NCBI RefSeq assembly: GCF_000744095.1
Contig: NZ_JQLI01000001.1
Coordinates: 558,001-622,000, forward strand
DNA length: 64,000 nucleotides
DNA from: Cupriavidus necator A5-1
Lineage (GTDB): Bacteria > Pseudomonadota > Gammaproteobacteria > Burkholderiales > Burkholderiaceae
Direction of reading: 5' to 3'
In this document: one piece after another, positions 45,170-53,564 of the stretch
How positions within the stretch are numbered: the first letter of the stretch is position 1
Layout of the letters: every line of letters begins with the position of its first letter
Translations under genes and position numbers: made by a program
The notes under the pieces: model-generated
The model's input: only the letters and a program-made list of their open reading frames with translations
Told to the model about the DNA's origin: nothing
Databases searched by the model: none

Positions 45170-46528
45170 ATGAAATTGCGCTTTTACCGGCCGGCTGCGA
45201 CAGCAGCGGCAGGTTCCAGGAGCCGGCGGTTTTGGCCGGCGATCGCTCTATTCACTTGCCTCTGGGGCGCAGTTGCGTTGTGGCGCATTCTTGCAACCGT
45301 AGGTGACGGTGCTCGCGAATCCCTTTCCAATATCAGTCAGCGCTCGTTGACGATCATCGTGCTTTTCGGACTGATTTCCTTCCTCCTGATCGTGCGCTTG
45401 CACCTTACACAGGCTCGGACAATGTATGAACTCGCGGCTCTGGCCGAGCGGGAGGCGGTCATCAGCGACGGTCTGAGGAAAAAGAAGGAGCGGCTGCGCA
45501 CGTTATTCCAAGCGATGCCCGACGGTGTCGCCGCACTTCGGCACGACGGGGTCGTTGATGAAGCCAACGATGCTTTGTGTGACATGCTGGGCGTATCGCT
45601 GAGCCAACTGCGCGGCGCCACACATCGCGCATTCGTCCAGTTGCTCTATCGCGGGCGACAGCCTTCGCGGCATGGCTGCAGCGCAGCCGAACTGCTCGCT
45701 GAGCTGGACCGCACCAGCGCCGCGACGGATTTTGCAGCGCTGATCGAGTTCGACGTGCCCGACTCGCCAGCCTACGAGGTTCGCCTGGTTCATGCAGCCG
45801 ACGGAAATGGCACGGTGCTGGTGCTAAGAGACATGACCGATCGCATCCGGCACGAACGGATGAAATCCCATTTCGTGTCGACAGTCGCGCACGAACTCAA
45901 GTCACCCATGGCGAGCGTTGCGGGCTACGCCGAGTTGCTGGCGGAAAACACGGTCCCGCAGGAAAAGCGGCCACGCATCTACCAAGCGCTGCGCTGCCGC
46001 GCAGCGCAGATCAACGCAATACTCTCCGACCTGCTTGACCTGGCACGTATCGAAGCGCGTAGCACGGGACAAGCCGAGATGCAGGAAGTCGACATGATCT
46101 CGCTCGCCCATAGTGTGGTCGCCAACGCGTTCTCGGAAGAGCGGCGGATACGCATAGTGGCAGCGCGTGAGCCGGTCATCGCTATGGGCGATTGGCAACA
46201 GCTTGAACGCGCCATCCGCAATCTGATCGACAACGCCCTCAAGTATTCAGCACCGCAAAGCGCAGTCGAAGTCGTGATCGCCGCCGCTGACGCCGGCGAC
46301 AAGGTCTCGATTTGCATCCTTGACGAGGGTATCGGCATGACGCAGGAAGAAGCACACATGGCGTTCAACTGTTTTTACCGAGCCGGCCGGCCTGGCGGGC
46401 CGAGTGGCACGGGTCTTGGGCTGACCATCGTGCGGCAGATCGTACTGCAGCACTGCGGCGAAATTGTGCTGGATACTGAGGCCGGGCGCGGTACGTCCGT
46501 CACCCTTTACCTACCAGCGGCAGCGTGA
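45170..46528 (+). CDS. Sensor histidine kinase with PAS domain
   Basis: A 452-aa kinase. Two N-terminal membrane segments (AIALFTCLWGAVALWRIL and LTIIVLFGLISFLLIV) are separated by a loop of only about 25 residues; the Cache domain of the neighbour is missing. A PAS domain (DGVAALRHDGVVDEANDALC) follows, then an intact H-box TVAHELKSPMASVAGYA, N-box LIDNALKYS, and DEGIGMT plus SGTGLGLTIV. It is a paralogue of the kinase at 42-44 kb along its PAS and kinase core. The start is ATG 45170 (GTG 45164 possible). Its stop overlaps the EAL gene start as GTGA. Confidence 0.9.
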   Translation: MKLRFYRPAATAAAGSRSRRFWPAIALFTCLWGAVALWRILATVGDGARESLSNISQRSLTIIVLFGLISFLLIVRLHLTQARTMYELAALAEREAVISDGLRKKKERLRTLFQAMPDGVAALRHDGVVDEANDALCDMLGVSLSQLRGATHRAFVQLLYRGRQPSRHGCSAAELLAELDRTSAATDFAALIEFDVPDSPAYEVRLVHAADGNGTVLVLRDMTDRIRHERMKSHFVSTVAHELKSPMASVAGYAELLAENTVPQEKRPRIYQALRCRAAQINAILSDLLDLARIEARSTGQAEMQEVDMISLAHSVVANAFSEERRIRIVAAREPVIAMGDWQQLERAIRNLIDNALKYSAPQSAVEVVIAAADAGDKVSICILDEGIGMTQEEAHMAFNCFYRAGRPGGPSGTGLGLTIVRQIVLQHCGEIVLDTEAGRGTSVTLYLPAAA

Positions 46529-47449
46529 GAAGCGGGCGTGGCGAAGCATCGGTCTTGGCAAGGATGCTAAGGCGTACCTTAGCTGGCGGGTTCCGAGGCC
46601 ATGGGGCACGGCTGTTGCGGACACTGCGCAAGTCTTCTGCGACGGATGTGCGCCGGGGCCTGCGAAATGGCGAGTTCATTCCGTACTATCAGCCGGTGAT
46701 CGACCTTGAATTGGGGGCGTGCCTCGGCGTCGAAGTGCTGACCCGCTGGCAGCATCCGCGTCGCGGCCTGCTCGAGCCGGGCGCCTTCATCTCCGTTATC
46801 GAACAACGACGGATGGCGGTGGCGCTGACGCGAACCCTAATCCCACAAGTTGTGCGTGACCTGTCGCAACTGACGCTCCCGCCGACATTCCACGTGGCGT
46901 TCAACGTCACCGGCGAGCACTTCGCCGATCGTGCGTTCTGGGCCGACGACTCGCCTGTGTTCGACCTGCTAAGCGCCAACGTGACACCCCTACTCGAGAT
47001 TAACCGAACGCAATGCGATTGTGCTGAGCGAGCCCCAGCGCAGCGAAGTCAAGCGTGCAAAGGCGCGGGGGCTGAAGCTGGCAATCGACGACTTCGGCAC
47101 GGGGTACTGCAGTCTCGCGTATTTCAAGACGTTCGATCTCGATGTCATCAAGCTTGACCAGAGTTACGTCCAAGCCGGGTCAGGAGATAGAGTCAGTACC
47201 AAGGTCATTGACGTGATCGTCGAGTTCGCGAGGGCGTTGGACCTCACGGTAATAGCCGAGGGCGTGGAAACCGAGGACCAGCGGGCTCGGCTTATTACCA
47301 AGGGAATACGCCTTGCGCAAGGATATCTCTTCGGCCGGCCGATGGCGCTTTCGTCCTTGCGCCCCTGGCTAGGCGAGCGTGCGCACGGCGTGCCGGTATC
47401 AAAAGTCGGATACGGAACCACAAATGACTTTCGGGATTCCGCACCCTAA
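46525..47449 (+). pseudogene. EAL-domain (cyclic-di-GMP phosphodiesterase) protein, frameshifted
   Basis: The first frame, from GTG 46525, has the EAL signature region GVEVLTRWQHPRRG (EVL) and IPQVVRDLSQLTLPPT. Near 47000 an extra A (ATTAACC in place of the expected ATTACC) shifts it; the correct frame then continues LAIDDFGTGYCSLAYFKTF, ILIKLDQSYV-like DVIKLDQSYV and VIAEGVETEDQ, to 47449. The catalytic motifs DDFGTGY and EGVE are intact in the second half. If the extra base is real, the enzyme is lost. Translational coupling to the kinase suggests c-di-GMP was its output. Confidence 0.85.
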
Positions 47450-48070
47450 TATGCAAAGGAAGCCTCATGGGCCCTCGACCTGCAACGGCGGCAATGGCCA
47501 ATGAAGCAACATTCAACATCGCGAATTGAATGACCGCTTGCTGGGTGGAACCGACGCCTGAACGTCCAAAACAACGGTGCGTGTGAGTGACGCTTCTTGG
47601 CCGGGAAGGGACCTCGACGTGCGGCAATCCGGTCGTAACCGACGGTTGCGATTGGCGGCGCCGATGACCGATTCACTTTCGATCTGTAGAGCAGGTTTGA
47701 ACGTGCCGGGGGACATGTTCGAGACCGTCGCCGACCGGGGCCAACCCGCTTTTGGCAGTGCGCCGTGTCGGACCATTTACCCGCTTACTGTGAGAATTCA
47801 GCCCAGTTGGTTCGGAACAGTGCTGCGTAACCCCTTGATTTATCTGTGATTGGCCCCATCAACTTTGAGACGGGACACCTGGCGCGGCAAGCGGGCGTCG
47901 AACCCGAAAATGCCGTGCAGATCAGTCTGAAACGGCGTGCAGTTGCGTTTTGGTGACCCTCTTCTACGCTCGACTCATTGCCCGGGCGCGCTCGCGTGCG
48001 CCGCCCCGAGCGTGGCATGCTTGCTTGTGCGACTTGATAATTTGGCAAGAGCAGTTTCAAGGAGTGACAA
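47450..48070. other. No gene I can name
   Basis: This 620-base stretch has a minus-strand frame (47513-47776) with SATVSNMSPGTFKPALQI and RTVVLDVQASVPPSKRSFN, but no start, domain or context makes it convincing. Treated as intergenic or eroded mobile DNA. Confidence 0.4.
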
Positions 48071-48379
48071 ATGCCGAAGTATTCACCTCCGGAAAATCTT
48101 ACGCCCGAACAATCGGAAGTCCTAGAAAAGGCTGCGTTTTTGATTATCAATGCGCGGAACGAAGCCGCCGCGATGCTAGCGCAAGCGGGGGTACCTGATG
48201 ACGGGTTCGGGTTCGGGACACCGTGTCATGCACACATAGAGGGCTCCGGCGATTGCCCATGTAGAAAGTACACGGGCGATGGTGGGCCCTGTTTGACGCG
48301 GATCACCGTCGATCCGATCGCCACGCCCATCCCCTTGCGGAGTTGCGGCCATCCACCTTCAAAGCATTTCTCCACGTAG
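48071..48379 (+). CDS. Small cysteine/histidine-rich protein, DUF6422-like
   Basis: A 102-aa protein MPKYSPPENLTPEQSEVLEK with an N-terminal helix and a metal-binding-like second half: PCHAHIEGSGDCPCRKY, then GPCLTRI and SCGHPPSKHFST. The five cysteines and three histidines in this half suggest a zinc site. It fits the DUF6422 pattern from memory, without certainty. GGAG-like AAGGAG lies 9 bases before ATG 48071. Function unknown. Confidence 0.5.
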   Translation: MPKYSPPENLTPEQSEVLEKAAFLIINARNEAAAMLAQAGVPDDGFGFGTPCHAHIEGSGDCPCRKYTGDGGPCLTRITVDPIATPIPLRSCGHPPSKHFST

Positions 48380-48405
48380 CATGAACAGGTAGACGGAGAG
48401 GCAAG

Positions 48406-48987
48406 GTGGCGACCGCTTTAACGTCAGCTCTGGGTCAGGGCGGGCATATAAGTCAGCAGTGGGGTCAAACCTCACGGCCTTTCGAAACACGGCGGCTGGA
48501 GGCCTTTAGCGTCAAGCTGAATCGCAGGCTACGGCTCTACTCCTACCCGACGCTTGACCACTGGCAAACGCTGGAAGCCGATCCCGCGGTGACCGCTTTT
48601 TGCGAGCGGCCGACCACGACCTACATCGAGCTTGGGGGGGACGACGGTTGGCCGATTTCTGGGTTCGGTATGTCAGTCAGCGGCAGAGAGGAACTGCTCG
48701 TCCGTGACGCGGGAGAGCCCAGATCAATGCGCGCCTACTGGACAATCTGTTTTGTTGCGCGGAATGCGGAAGACCATATGGGGGCCCGAGTCCCTTCCAT
48801 TTCGCGCAAGCCTGCCTGGACGGAGCGGCAGCGTGTGACGATTGAGAGGCTCTATTTTCCGCTTGACCTACGCCCGAGTCGCCGGCCGGTAATTCGTGGT
48901 GGCAAATTCGCTTCTCCGAGCGGTCGCGTAGCCGTAACACATTGCTGCGGTACGGCTGCCGACCAGTCTACGCTTACCCGCGCGTGA
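48406..48987 (+). pseudogene. TnsA-like transposon endonuclease fragment
   Basis: The first 115 residues (RPFETRRLEAFSVKLNRRLR, HWQTLEADPAVTAFCERPTT, then SGREELLVRD) resemble the N-terminal nuclease domain of TnsA-type or TniA-associated transposases. After about residue 115 the sequence turns random and a frameshift is likely. Probably a decayed piece of a Tn7/Tn5053-like element. Confidence 0.45.
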
Positions 48988-49231
48988 TCCCCCGAGTTAC
49001 GACCAGGATCAGCGCGGCCCCCACGGTGGCCGTGATCAGCGAGCCGATCCACCCCTTGCCGACGTGGATGCCCAGCTTAGCCGCGAGCCAATGGGCGAGG
49101 AAGGCGCCTGCCACGCCCAGGACAATGTCCATCAGCAGGCCTAAGCCGCGGCCCTTCATCAGCACACCCGCCAGCCAGCCGGCAATGCCGCCGATCACGA
49201 GCAAGACAATTAAGCTTTCTTTGGTAGCCAT
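48974..49231 (-). CDS. GlsB/YeaQ/YmgE-family stress-response membrane protein
   Basis: An 85-aa protein, MATKESLIVLLVIGGIAGWL, with three hydrophobic segments and the glycine-rich family repeats (GWLAGVLMKGRGLGLLMDI, VLGVAGAFLAHWLA). Members are small inner-membrane proteins induced by stress or stationary phase. ATG 49231 is preferred; a longer version from 49279 has an unrelated tail. Confidence 0.88.
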   Translation of the reverse strand: MATKESLIVLLVIGGIAGWLAGVLMKGRGLGLLMDIVLGVAGAFLAHWLAAKLGIHVGKGWIGSLITATVGAALILVVTRGITRG

Positions 49232-49440
49232 GTATCCGTCGTTAGAGTTGAGGTTACTTGGCCGCACCGACGGTTGCACCAGCGCGGCTGCCGCGAAGCA
49301 TAGCGGATTTCGTAATGCGGCCGGTCACGATCCGCGCGTGTTGGAATGATTTCCACGCGGACGCCGTTGCCGAAGCCCTAACAGGGGCAGCCTACGCCGA
49401 CCCTCGACGAGCTTCAGCCGATGCTGCTCACCCAGCGAAC

Positions 49441-49800
49441 GCCCTGCCTCGGGCCGGCAACTGGATCTACGAGGTGAAGCACGATGGGATCCGGATGATG
49501 GCCGCCACCGGCCCGGTAAGAATGAAGACGAAGGGCGGCGCCGACGCGACGACCTGGTTTCCCGAGGTGGCGCAGGTCCTGGCCAGCCTGCCCCCGCAAA
49601 CCATTCTCGACGGCGAAGTGGTCGTGCAAGACGACATTGGCCGCAGCGATTTCGACAGACTGATGACCAGCGCGCGGCGGCGCCGTTGGTATGCAGGCGC
49701 GGATTCCGTCATCTAATGTGTGTTCGACCGGTGGTTCTGCATGGCAAGGACAGACGGGCCGAGCCGCCCGCATCGACAGGGAGGAACTGCTCCTCGTTGA
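49441..49800 (+). pseudogene. ATP-dependent DNA ligase remnant (LigD-like)
   Basis: The frame NWIYEVKHDGIRMMAATG contains the nucleotidyl-accepting lysine motif KHDG, and ILDGEVVVQDDIGRSDFDR is motif III. A stop follows at 49714. Shifted frames then read LHGKDRRAEPP and RIDREELLLVDPAP, which continue the family pattern. At least two frameshifts make it inactive. Ligases of this type take part in bacterial end joining; Ku and the rest of LigD are absent here. Confidence 0.65.
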
Positions 49801-49850
49801 TCCTGCGCCCTTTGGACGCTGTAACGGCGGGCGGGCCGCCGACTCCACCC

Positions 49851-49889
49851 AAAAAAAGAACGCCTGCCTCGCCAGGTGGGGAGACAGGC
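49851..49889 (-). terminator. Rho-independent terminator, minus strand
   Basis: On the minus strand GCCTG...CAGGC, with an inner CTC/GAG pairing, is followed by GTTCTTTTTTT. It ends the minus-strand phage-like genes at 49909-50461. Confidence 0.6.
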
Positions 49890-49908
49890 TCCGCGTATCA
49901 AGTGCGCG

Positions 49909-50061
49909 TCAGTTGCCGGTCGCGAAAAATGTCTGAGGCACGGCTACGATCGTAGCCCCGCTCGCACTATCAAGCAGCTCGAGGCTTTGCACCAGAGCCA
50001 ACGGCGGTGGATTGGACGACGCCGGCGGCCCGGAGATGAGCCGCAGCACCGGCCGGGTCAT
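49909..50061 (-). CDS. Possible 50-aa protein upstream of a terminator
   Basis: MTRPVLRLISGPPASSNPPP then LALVQSLELLDSASGATIVA to the stop at 49909. It ends 20 bases before a good terminator on the same strand and sits in a phage-like remnant. No family recognised; it may be a fragment of a longer protein. Confidence 0.35.
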   Translation of the reverse strand: MTRPVLRLISGPPASSNPPPLALVQSLELLDSASGATIVAVPQTFFATGN

Positions 50062-50159
50062 GAAGCGGCTGCCGGCGCCGCCGGTGCGTTGAAATCAATC
50101 GTCGCAGATGTCCCGGGCGTCAGCGACCCGAGCTCGGTGCGCGCCGTTGGCATCGACGG

Positions 50160-50461
50160 CGGCTACTTCTTGCCCCGCGGCTTGCCGCCCTTGGCCTTGC
50201 TGAAGTGCTTGCAGTTCGGGCTGAACCAGGCGAGGCCGACGGGACGACCCTTCACCAGATCGAGCGGGTCAACGTCCCAGGCGCCTCACAGTGGTGCTCG
50301 GTCTGCGGGTGGTTCATAGCGTGCATGGCCACGGCCTCAGGGTCGTGGTTGATGGCAATGTCGACGTGTCGGCCGAGCGCCAGTTCGATGCCGCAGCTGG
50401 CGCCGACGCCGCCGATGATGATCTCGGGAGCGATGTCGAGCAGAAACTGGTCGCGGATCAT
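50160..50461 (-). pseudogene. Phage-type C5-cytosine DNA methyltransferase, N-terminal remnant
   Basis: The start MIRDQFLLDIAPEIIIGGVG leads to GIELALGRHVDIAINHDPEA (SAM-binding region, apparently shortened). A one-base deletion after EHHCE shifts to AWDVDPLDLVKGRPVGLAWF, with the catalytic cysteine in FSPNCKHFSKAKGG. It stops at 50160. The target recognition domain is missing. Such methyltransferases protect phage DNA from restriction, so this marks an old prophage. Confidence 0.7.
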
Positions 50462-50559
50462 GCTGCGACCTCGCGCAGTGGGACACGATTTCTTACAACT
50501 GGGGGAGGTGGCCGTCGGTATCCTTGCGGCAAATTAGCCAACGGCAAACGCAGGTCACC

Positions 50560-51021
50560 ATGAAACCCCTTCTTGTGCTCACCGTGGCCACGGCAGCACT
50601 TCTCACCGGCTGCGCCGTCGCTCCCTACGATGACGGCTACTACCACGGCGGTTATTCGCGCCCCATCTACGGCGGCGGTTACTCCGATTGGGACGGCGGC
50701 AGGTACTACGGCGGCAACCGAAAGTGGGGCGGTGACTGGGATCGAGGCTGGGACCGGGACGAGAAGCGAAACAGGGGTCGTGATTGGAACGACCGTGACA
50801 ACCGCGGCTGGAACCGTAGTGGAGATCAAGGCGAAAACCGCGGCGAGAAGCGCGGATGGAATCGCGGCGATGAACGAGCGGAGAATCGCGGCCGGGACCG
50901 ACGAGGCGAGCGTGGCGAGGACCGGGGAAATGGCCGTGGCGGTAACCGCGGTGAAGACCGCGGGCGGAATCGTGATGCCGACGGTGGCAACGGTCGCGGC
51001 GGAGACCGTAACAAGGATTGA
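50560..51021 (+). CDS. Lipoprotein with Arg/Gly/Asn/Asp-rich repeat tail
   Basis: A 153-aa protein. MKPLLVLTVATAALLTGC is a lipoprotein signal (lipobox LTGC, cysteine at residue 18). It is followed by a Tyr/Gly-rich part (YHGGYSRPIYGGGYSDWDGG) and a 90-residue tail of imperfect NRGxxR units (WNRGDERAENRGRDRRGERG). The tail is highly charged and surely disordered; a role in binding envelope polymers or nucleic acid is speculation. It sits on the opposite strand from surrounding phage relics. A minus-strand frame here is its shadow. Confidence 0.7.
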   Translation: MKPLLVLTVATAALLTGCAVAPYDDGYYHGGYSRPIYGGGYSDWDGGRYYGGNRKWGGDWDRGWDRDEKRNRGRDWNDRDNRGWNRSGDQGENRGEKRGWNRGDERAENRGRDRRGERGEDRGNGRGGNRGEDRGRNRDADGGNGRGGDRNKD

Positions 51022-51082
51022 CGCGCCAGCCCGTGACTTTACGGCGCTACAAAAATGACTTGGTCCGATGCCAGTCAGGCGT

Positions 51083-51214
51083 TCAACGGAGTTTGTCATC
51101 ACTGAGGGACTCCTCTGCTTGCTGCTTCATCCAGCGGTAGTTGGAATGGGTGCCGAGGGCGACTGCGCCGAGGAAGGCGAGCGCCATGACGACTAGGTAG
51201 ACCAGGCTGACCAC
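51083..51214 (-). CDS. Small single-span membrane protein, 43 aa
   Basis: GTG start at 51214, two bases beyond the stop of the next gene upstream, so translation is probably coupled. SLVYLVVMALAFLGAVALG is one membrane span, followed by a polar tail THSNYRWMKQQAEESLSDDK. It fits a small phage membrane protein. No family recognised. Confidence 0.5.
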   Translation of the reverse strand: MVSLVYLVVMALAFLGAVALGTHSNYRWMKQQAEESLSDDKLR

Positions 51215-51216
51215 CG

Positions 51217-51740
51217 TCAGTCCTCTCGGCCGGGGTAGTAGGTGTCGAAGTCTTCGGCGCAGTCGCCGTCGATGATGAGCTTGGTGCCGGCCGCATACAT
51301 CTGAAACGGGCTTCGCTCGAAGCCATAGATTGGGCCGATGAAGAGAGTCTTGTCGGCCTCCTGGCCATCGATGCGAAGCCCGAAGATCTTGCCGTCGCTT
51401 TCACACACCGCGAATCGGATTTCGCACGAGTACTCGCTCTTGCCTTCATCCTTGTCGAGCCCGATCCACCGGCTGGCGTAGCGCGACTCCTCGATGTGCA
51501 GGGTGATCTGGTCGGAGCCTCCACACTCGCAGCCGTCTGGCTTGTTGCGCTCGATAAAGTCATTGATGAGCTCCGATAGCTTGATCTCGGCCGGTGCGGG
51601 CTCGAGGAGTTTCGACATCTGCTTCTCGACGTGCTTCGCCAGCACGTTGCCCACATGCGAGTCCACGTGGGCACGCACGATCTTCATGATCAGACCGTTG
51701 TAGCCCGGAAGGCCGAGCTGAGAGGCCAAGCTCCTCGGCA
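51217..51740 (-). CDS. Phage-like protein of unknown function, N-terminus disrupted
   Basis: About 165 residues from YNGLIMKIVRAHVDSHVGNV to FDTYYPGRED. It has three cysteines, two in CECGG, and acidic stretches. An ATG at 51756 opens the frame, but a transposase tail occupies the plus strand from about 51745, so the true start has probably been removed. The stop is adjacent to the small membrane-protein gene. No recognisable domain. Confidence 0.5.
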
Positions 51741-51747
51741 AACTCGA

Positions 51748-52027
51748 GGAATTCATCGTCTACCTGAACAACAACCGGCACTTCATCGTGAACTACGGTG
51801 ACCGCTATCGGTATGGGGAGCCCATTGCATCAGGGTTCGTCGAGTCGGCCGTCAATCAGGTGGTCAGCAAGCAATTCGTCAAACGGCAACAGATGGCCTG
51901 GCGGCCTTGGCACGCGCACAATCTTCTACAAATCCGAACGGCCGTGCTCAATAACCAGCTCCGGTCGTACGTTGAACGATGGTATCCCTCCATCGCCGGT
52001 GAAGAAGACCACCACATTGCCGCTTAG
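51748..52027 (+). pseudogene. Transposase C-terminal fragment (ISKra4-like)
   Basis: The frame VYLNNNRHFIVNYGDRYRYG then PIASGFVESAVNQVVSKQFV and MAWRPWHAHNLLQIRTAVLN is the C-terminal part of an IS transposase with the GFVES-type glutamate region. The first 300 or so residues are missing. The match to ISKra4-type enzymes is from memory. It abuts and truncates the phage-like gene on the other strand. Confidence 0.6.
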
Positions 52028-52122
52028 TCGGCCTCCGGTTTGGCGCGGTCCCCCTTCTGAGCCTTTGTCAGTTCGGGCTACAACTGCGCCCAGGCACGTC
52101 AAGTTGACAATGCCCGCCAGGG

Positions 52123-52189
52123 AATCACCGGCGTAACGGCGCCGGCGAATCTTCGGCATAAAGGCGTCAGCAAATCACCGCCGTAATGG
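52123..52189. repeat. Pair of 17-bp direct repeats
   Basis: AATCACCGGCGTAACGG (52123-52139) and AATCACCGCCGTAATGG (52173-52189) match at 15 of 17 positions, 50 bases apart. They lie in a gene-free gap (52028-52306) after the transposase tail and could be part of an IS end. Confidence 0.4.
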
Positions 52190-52306
52190 AGCCACTGCCT
52201 GGCGCGGGCTCGAACGTTCATTGACCGCTACGCTTCCGGCGTTCAGCCTGAAGGGAACCTCCAGGTTGCGATATAGGCCGAGTTTGCTCGAATAACTTCC
52301 CTCGAG

Positions 52307-52855
52307 TTGCAGTTATACAGGTGCCGGCACGCAGTGGCGGACGCCCCGGGCAGAATCTACATGAACTGGGTGGCAGCCGCGCGGCGGGTGCGTCGCGGCG
52401 CGGGAAGACACGGTTCACCTGGTGGCGCTGTTCGGTCATCCCTGCTGCGTTGCTGCGTGCACGTCCGCGGCGAGGTCGTGCATTACGCCGGCTACCTCCG
52501 TAGCCTGCATCCCGGGCTGGAGGAGGAGGTGGACCTCGCGGGGTTCGCGGCTGGCCAGCAGGTCTGGATCGACGCCAGCCAGGCGCCTGTCTACCCGAGC
52601 CACGAAGTCGTGCGGCGGGCGCGCTCCCGATTGAATGAGGACCGCTACCGCCTGCTGACCAACAATTGCGAGCATTTCAGTGCCTGGTGCCTGTGCGGCG
52701 AGAGCCGCAGCAAACAGGTACAGGCCTGGCTTGCCCAACCGCGATCGGCGCTGCTGGGTGCTGTCAGGCTCTGTAAGGCATTTCAGCAATGCGGGCCCTC
52801 GGCATCACGTCCCGGTGCTGCGCTTGTGCATCCCGGCTGGCAGCTCTCTTTATGA
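52307..52855 (+). CDS. LRAT-domain (NlpC/P60-like) protein, N-terminus unclear
   Basis: The core GEVVHYAGYLRSLHPGLEEE, then SHEVVRRARSRLNEDRYRLL and NNCEHFSAWCLCGESRSKQV, matches LRAT-type cysteine-peptidase-like acyltransferase domains; the nucleophile cysteine is in NNCEHF. The expected HLV segment appears in another frame near 52410 (VHLVALFGHP), so a frameshift probably separates the first 40 residues. If intact, it would be a soluble acyltransferase or hydrolase. It lies just before the BamE-like gene. Confidence 0.6.
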   Translation: MQLYRCRHAVADAPGRIYMNWVAAARRVRRGAGRHGSPGGAVRSSLLRCCVHVRGEVVHYAGYLRSLHPGLEEEVDLAGFAAGQQVWIDASQAPVYPSHEVVRRARSRLNEDRYRLLTNNCEHFSAWCLCGESRSKQVQAWLAQPRSALLGAVRLCKAFQQCGPSASRPGAALVHPGWQLSL

Positions 52856-52874
52856 TTCCTGACGGAGACCCATC

Positions 52875-53396
52875 ATGAGTCACCATCTTCCGATTAAGCC
52901 CGCCCGGCGGCCACGCCCGCGCCTTGCAAGCCGCCTTCTCATGCTGGCGGCAGTTGCCTTGGCAGCCGGCTGCGCGAGCCCGGCATGGCAAGCTGTGGCG
53001 CCAGGCGCCAGCGAGGAAGAGCTTCAGGCCCGGCTGGGTGCGCCGCGCGAGATTTTTCAATTTCCCGATGGCTTCCGGCGCTGGCTCTATCCCGCGCCCG
53101 GCGAGACCAGATGGGCCGCCGACATCGGTCCCGACGGGCGGGTCGTCGGCGTCCGGCAGATGCTGAGCGCGGAGGAGTTCGGCCGGGCCAGGATCGGCGA
53201 ATGGACCACGCGCGATGTCCTGACTCGCTTCGGGAAGCCTGCTGAGATAAGTCGCTTTCCGCGCATGCACCGCGAGGTCTGGGGCTACCGGTTCGCACAA
53301 GACGGCCTGGAGTACGCGACGATGAATTTCTGTTTCGATCCTGCTGGTGTCCTGCGCCTCACCCAGGTGATTCCGGATTTTCTGATGGAGTCATAG
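52875..53396 (+). CDS. BamE/SmpA-like outer-membrane lipoprotein
   Basis: A 173-aa protein with signal MLAAVALAAGC (lipobox AAGC near residue 33). It has two BamE-like repeats: GASEEELQARLGAPREIFQF, and WTTRDVLTRFGKPAEISRFP. The domain normally stabilises outer-membrane proteins or the Bam complex. This protein is not the housekeeping bamE (usually near fur or recN), but it is close to an ECF sigma locus. The start is ATG 52875; the gene ends 4 bases before an unrelated open frame. Confidence 0.78.
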   Translation: MSHHLPIKPARRPRPRLASRLLMLAAVALAAGCASPAWQAVAPGASEEELQARLGAPREIFQFPDGFRRWLYPAPGETRWAADIGPDGRVVGVRQMLSAEEFGRARIGEWTTRDVLTRFGKPAEISRFPRMHREVWGYRFAQDGLEYATMNFCFDPAGVLRLTQVIPDFLMES

Positions 53397-53452
53397 ACCA
53401 TGCCAACGCGCGCCATGGGCTCGTCCTGGCGCCGTACTCCGCCGCCCCGTAT

Positions 53453-53535
53453 ACCGCCTGGCGCCGAGATTTATTCCCGGAACGAACTCCGAAAAAATTT
53501 CGCGGCGTCGGGAATAAATCGCGGTGTCAGGCGGT
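53453..53535. promoter_or_regulatory. 27-bp imperfect inverted repeat upstream of the ECF sigma gene
   Basis: Arms 53453-53479 and 53509-53535 are inverted copies with 4 mismatches, separated by 29 bases. Each arm carries CGGGAATAAATC at its inner edge and AGGCGGT at its outer edge, the layout of an ECF -35 (GGAATAA) and a downstream region. They could be two divergent ECF promoters, with the right one driving the sigma gene at 53565. Confidence 0.55.
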
Positions 53536-53564
53536 TTTACATGGGCCTGGGACAGGAGAGCACC

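Noticed and set aside
50458..51102. 214-codon minus-strand Val/Ala/Thr/Pro-rich frame
   Set aside because: Antisense of the RG-rich lipoprotein; the plus frame has a signal and a lipobox.
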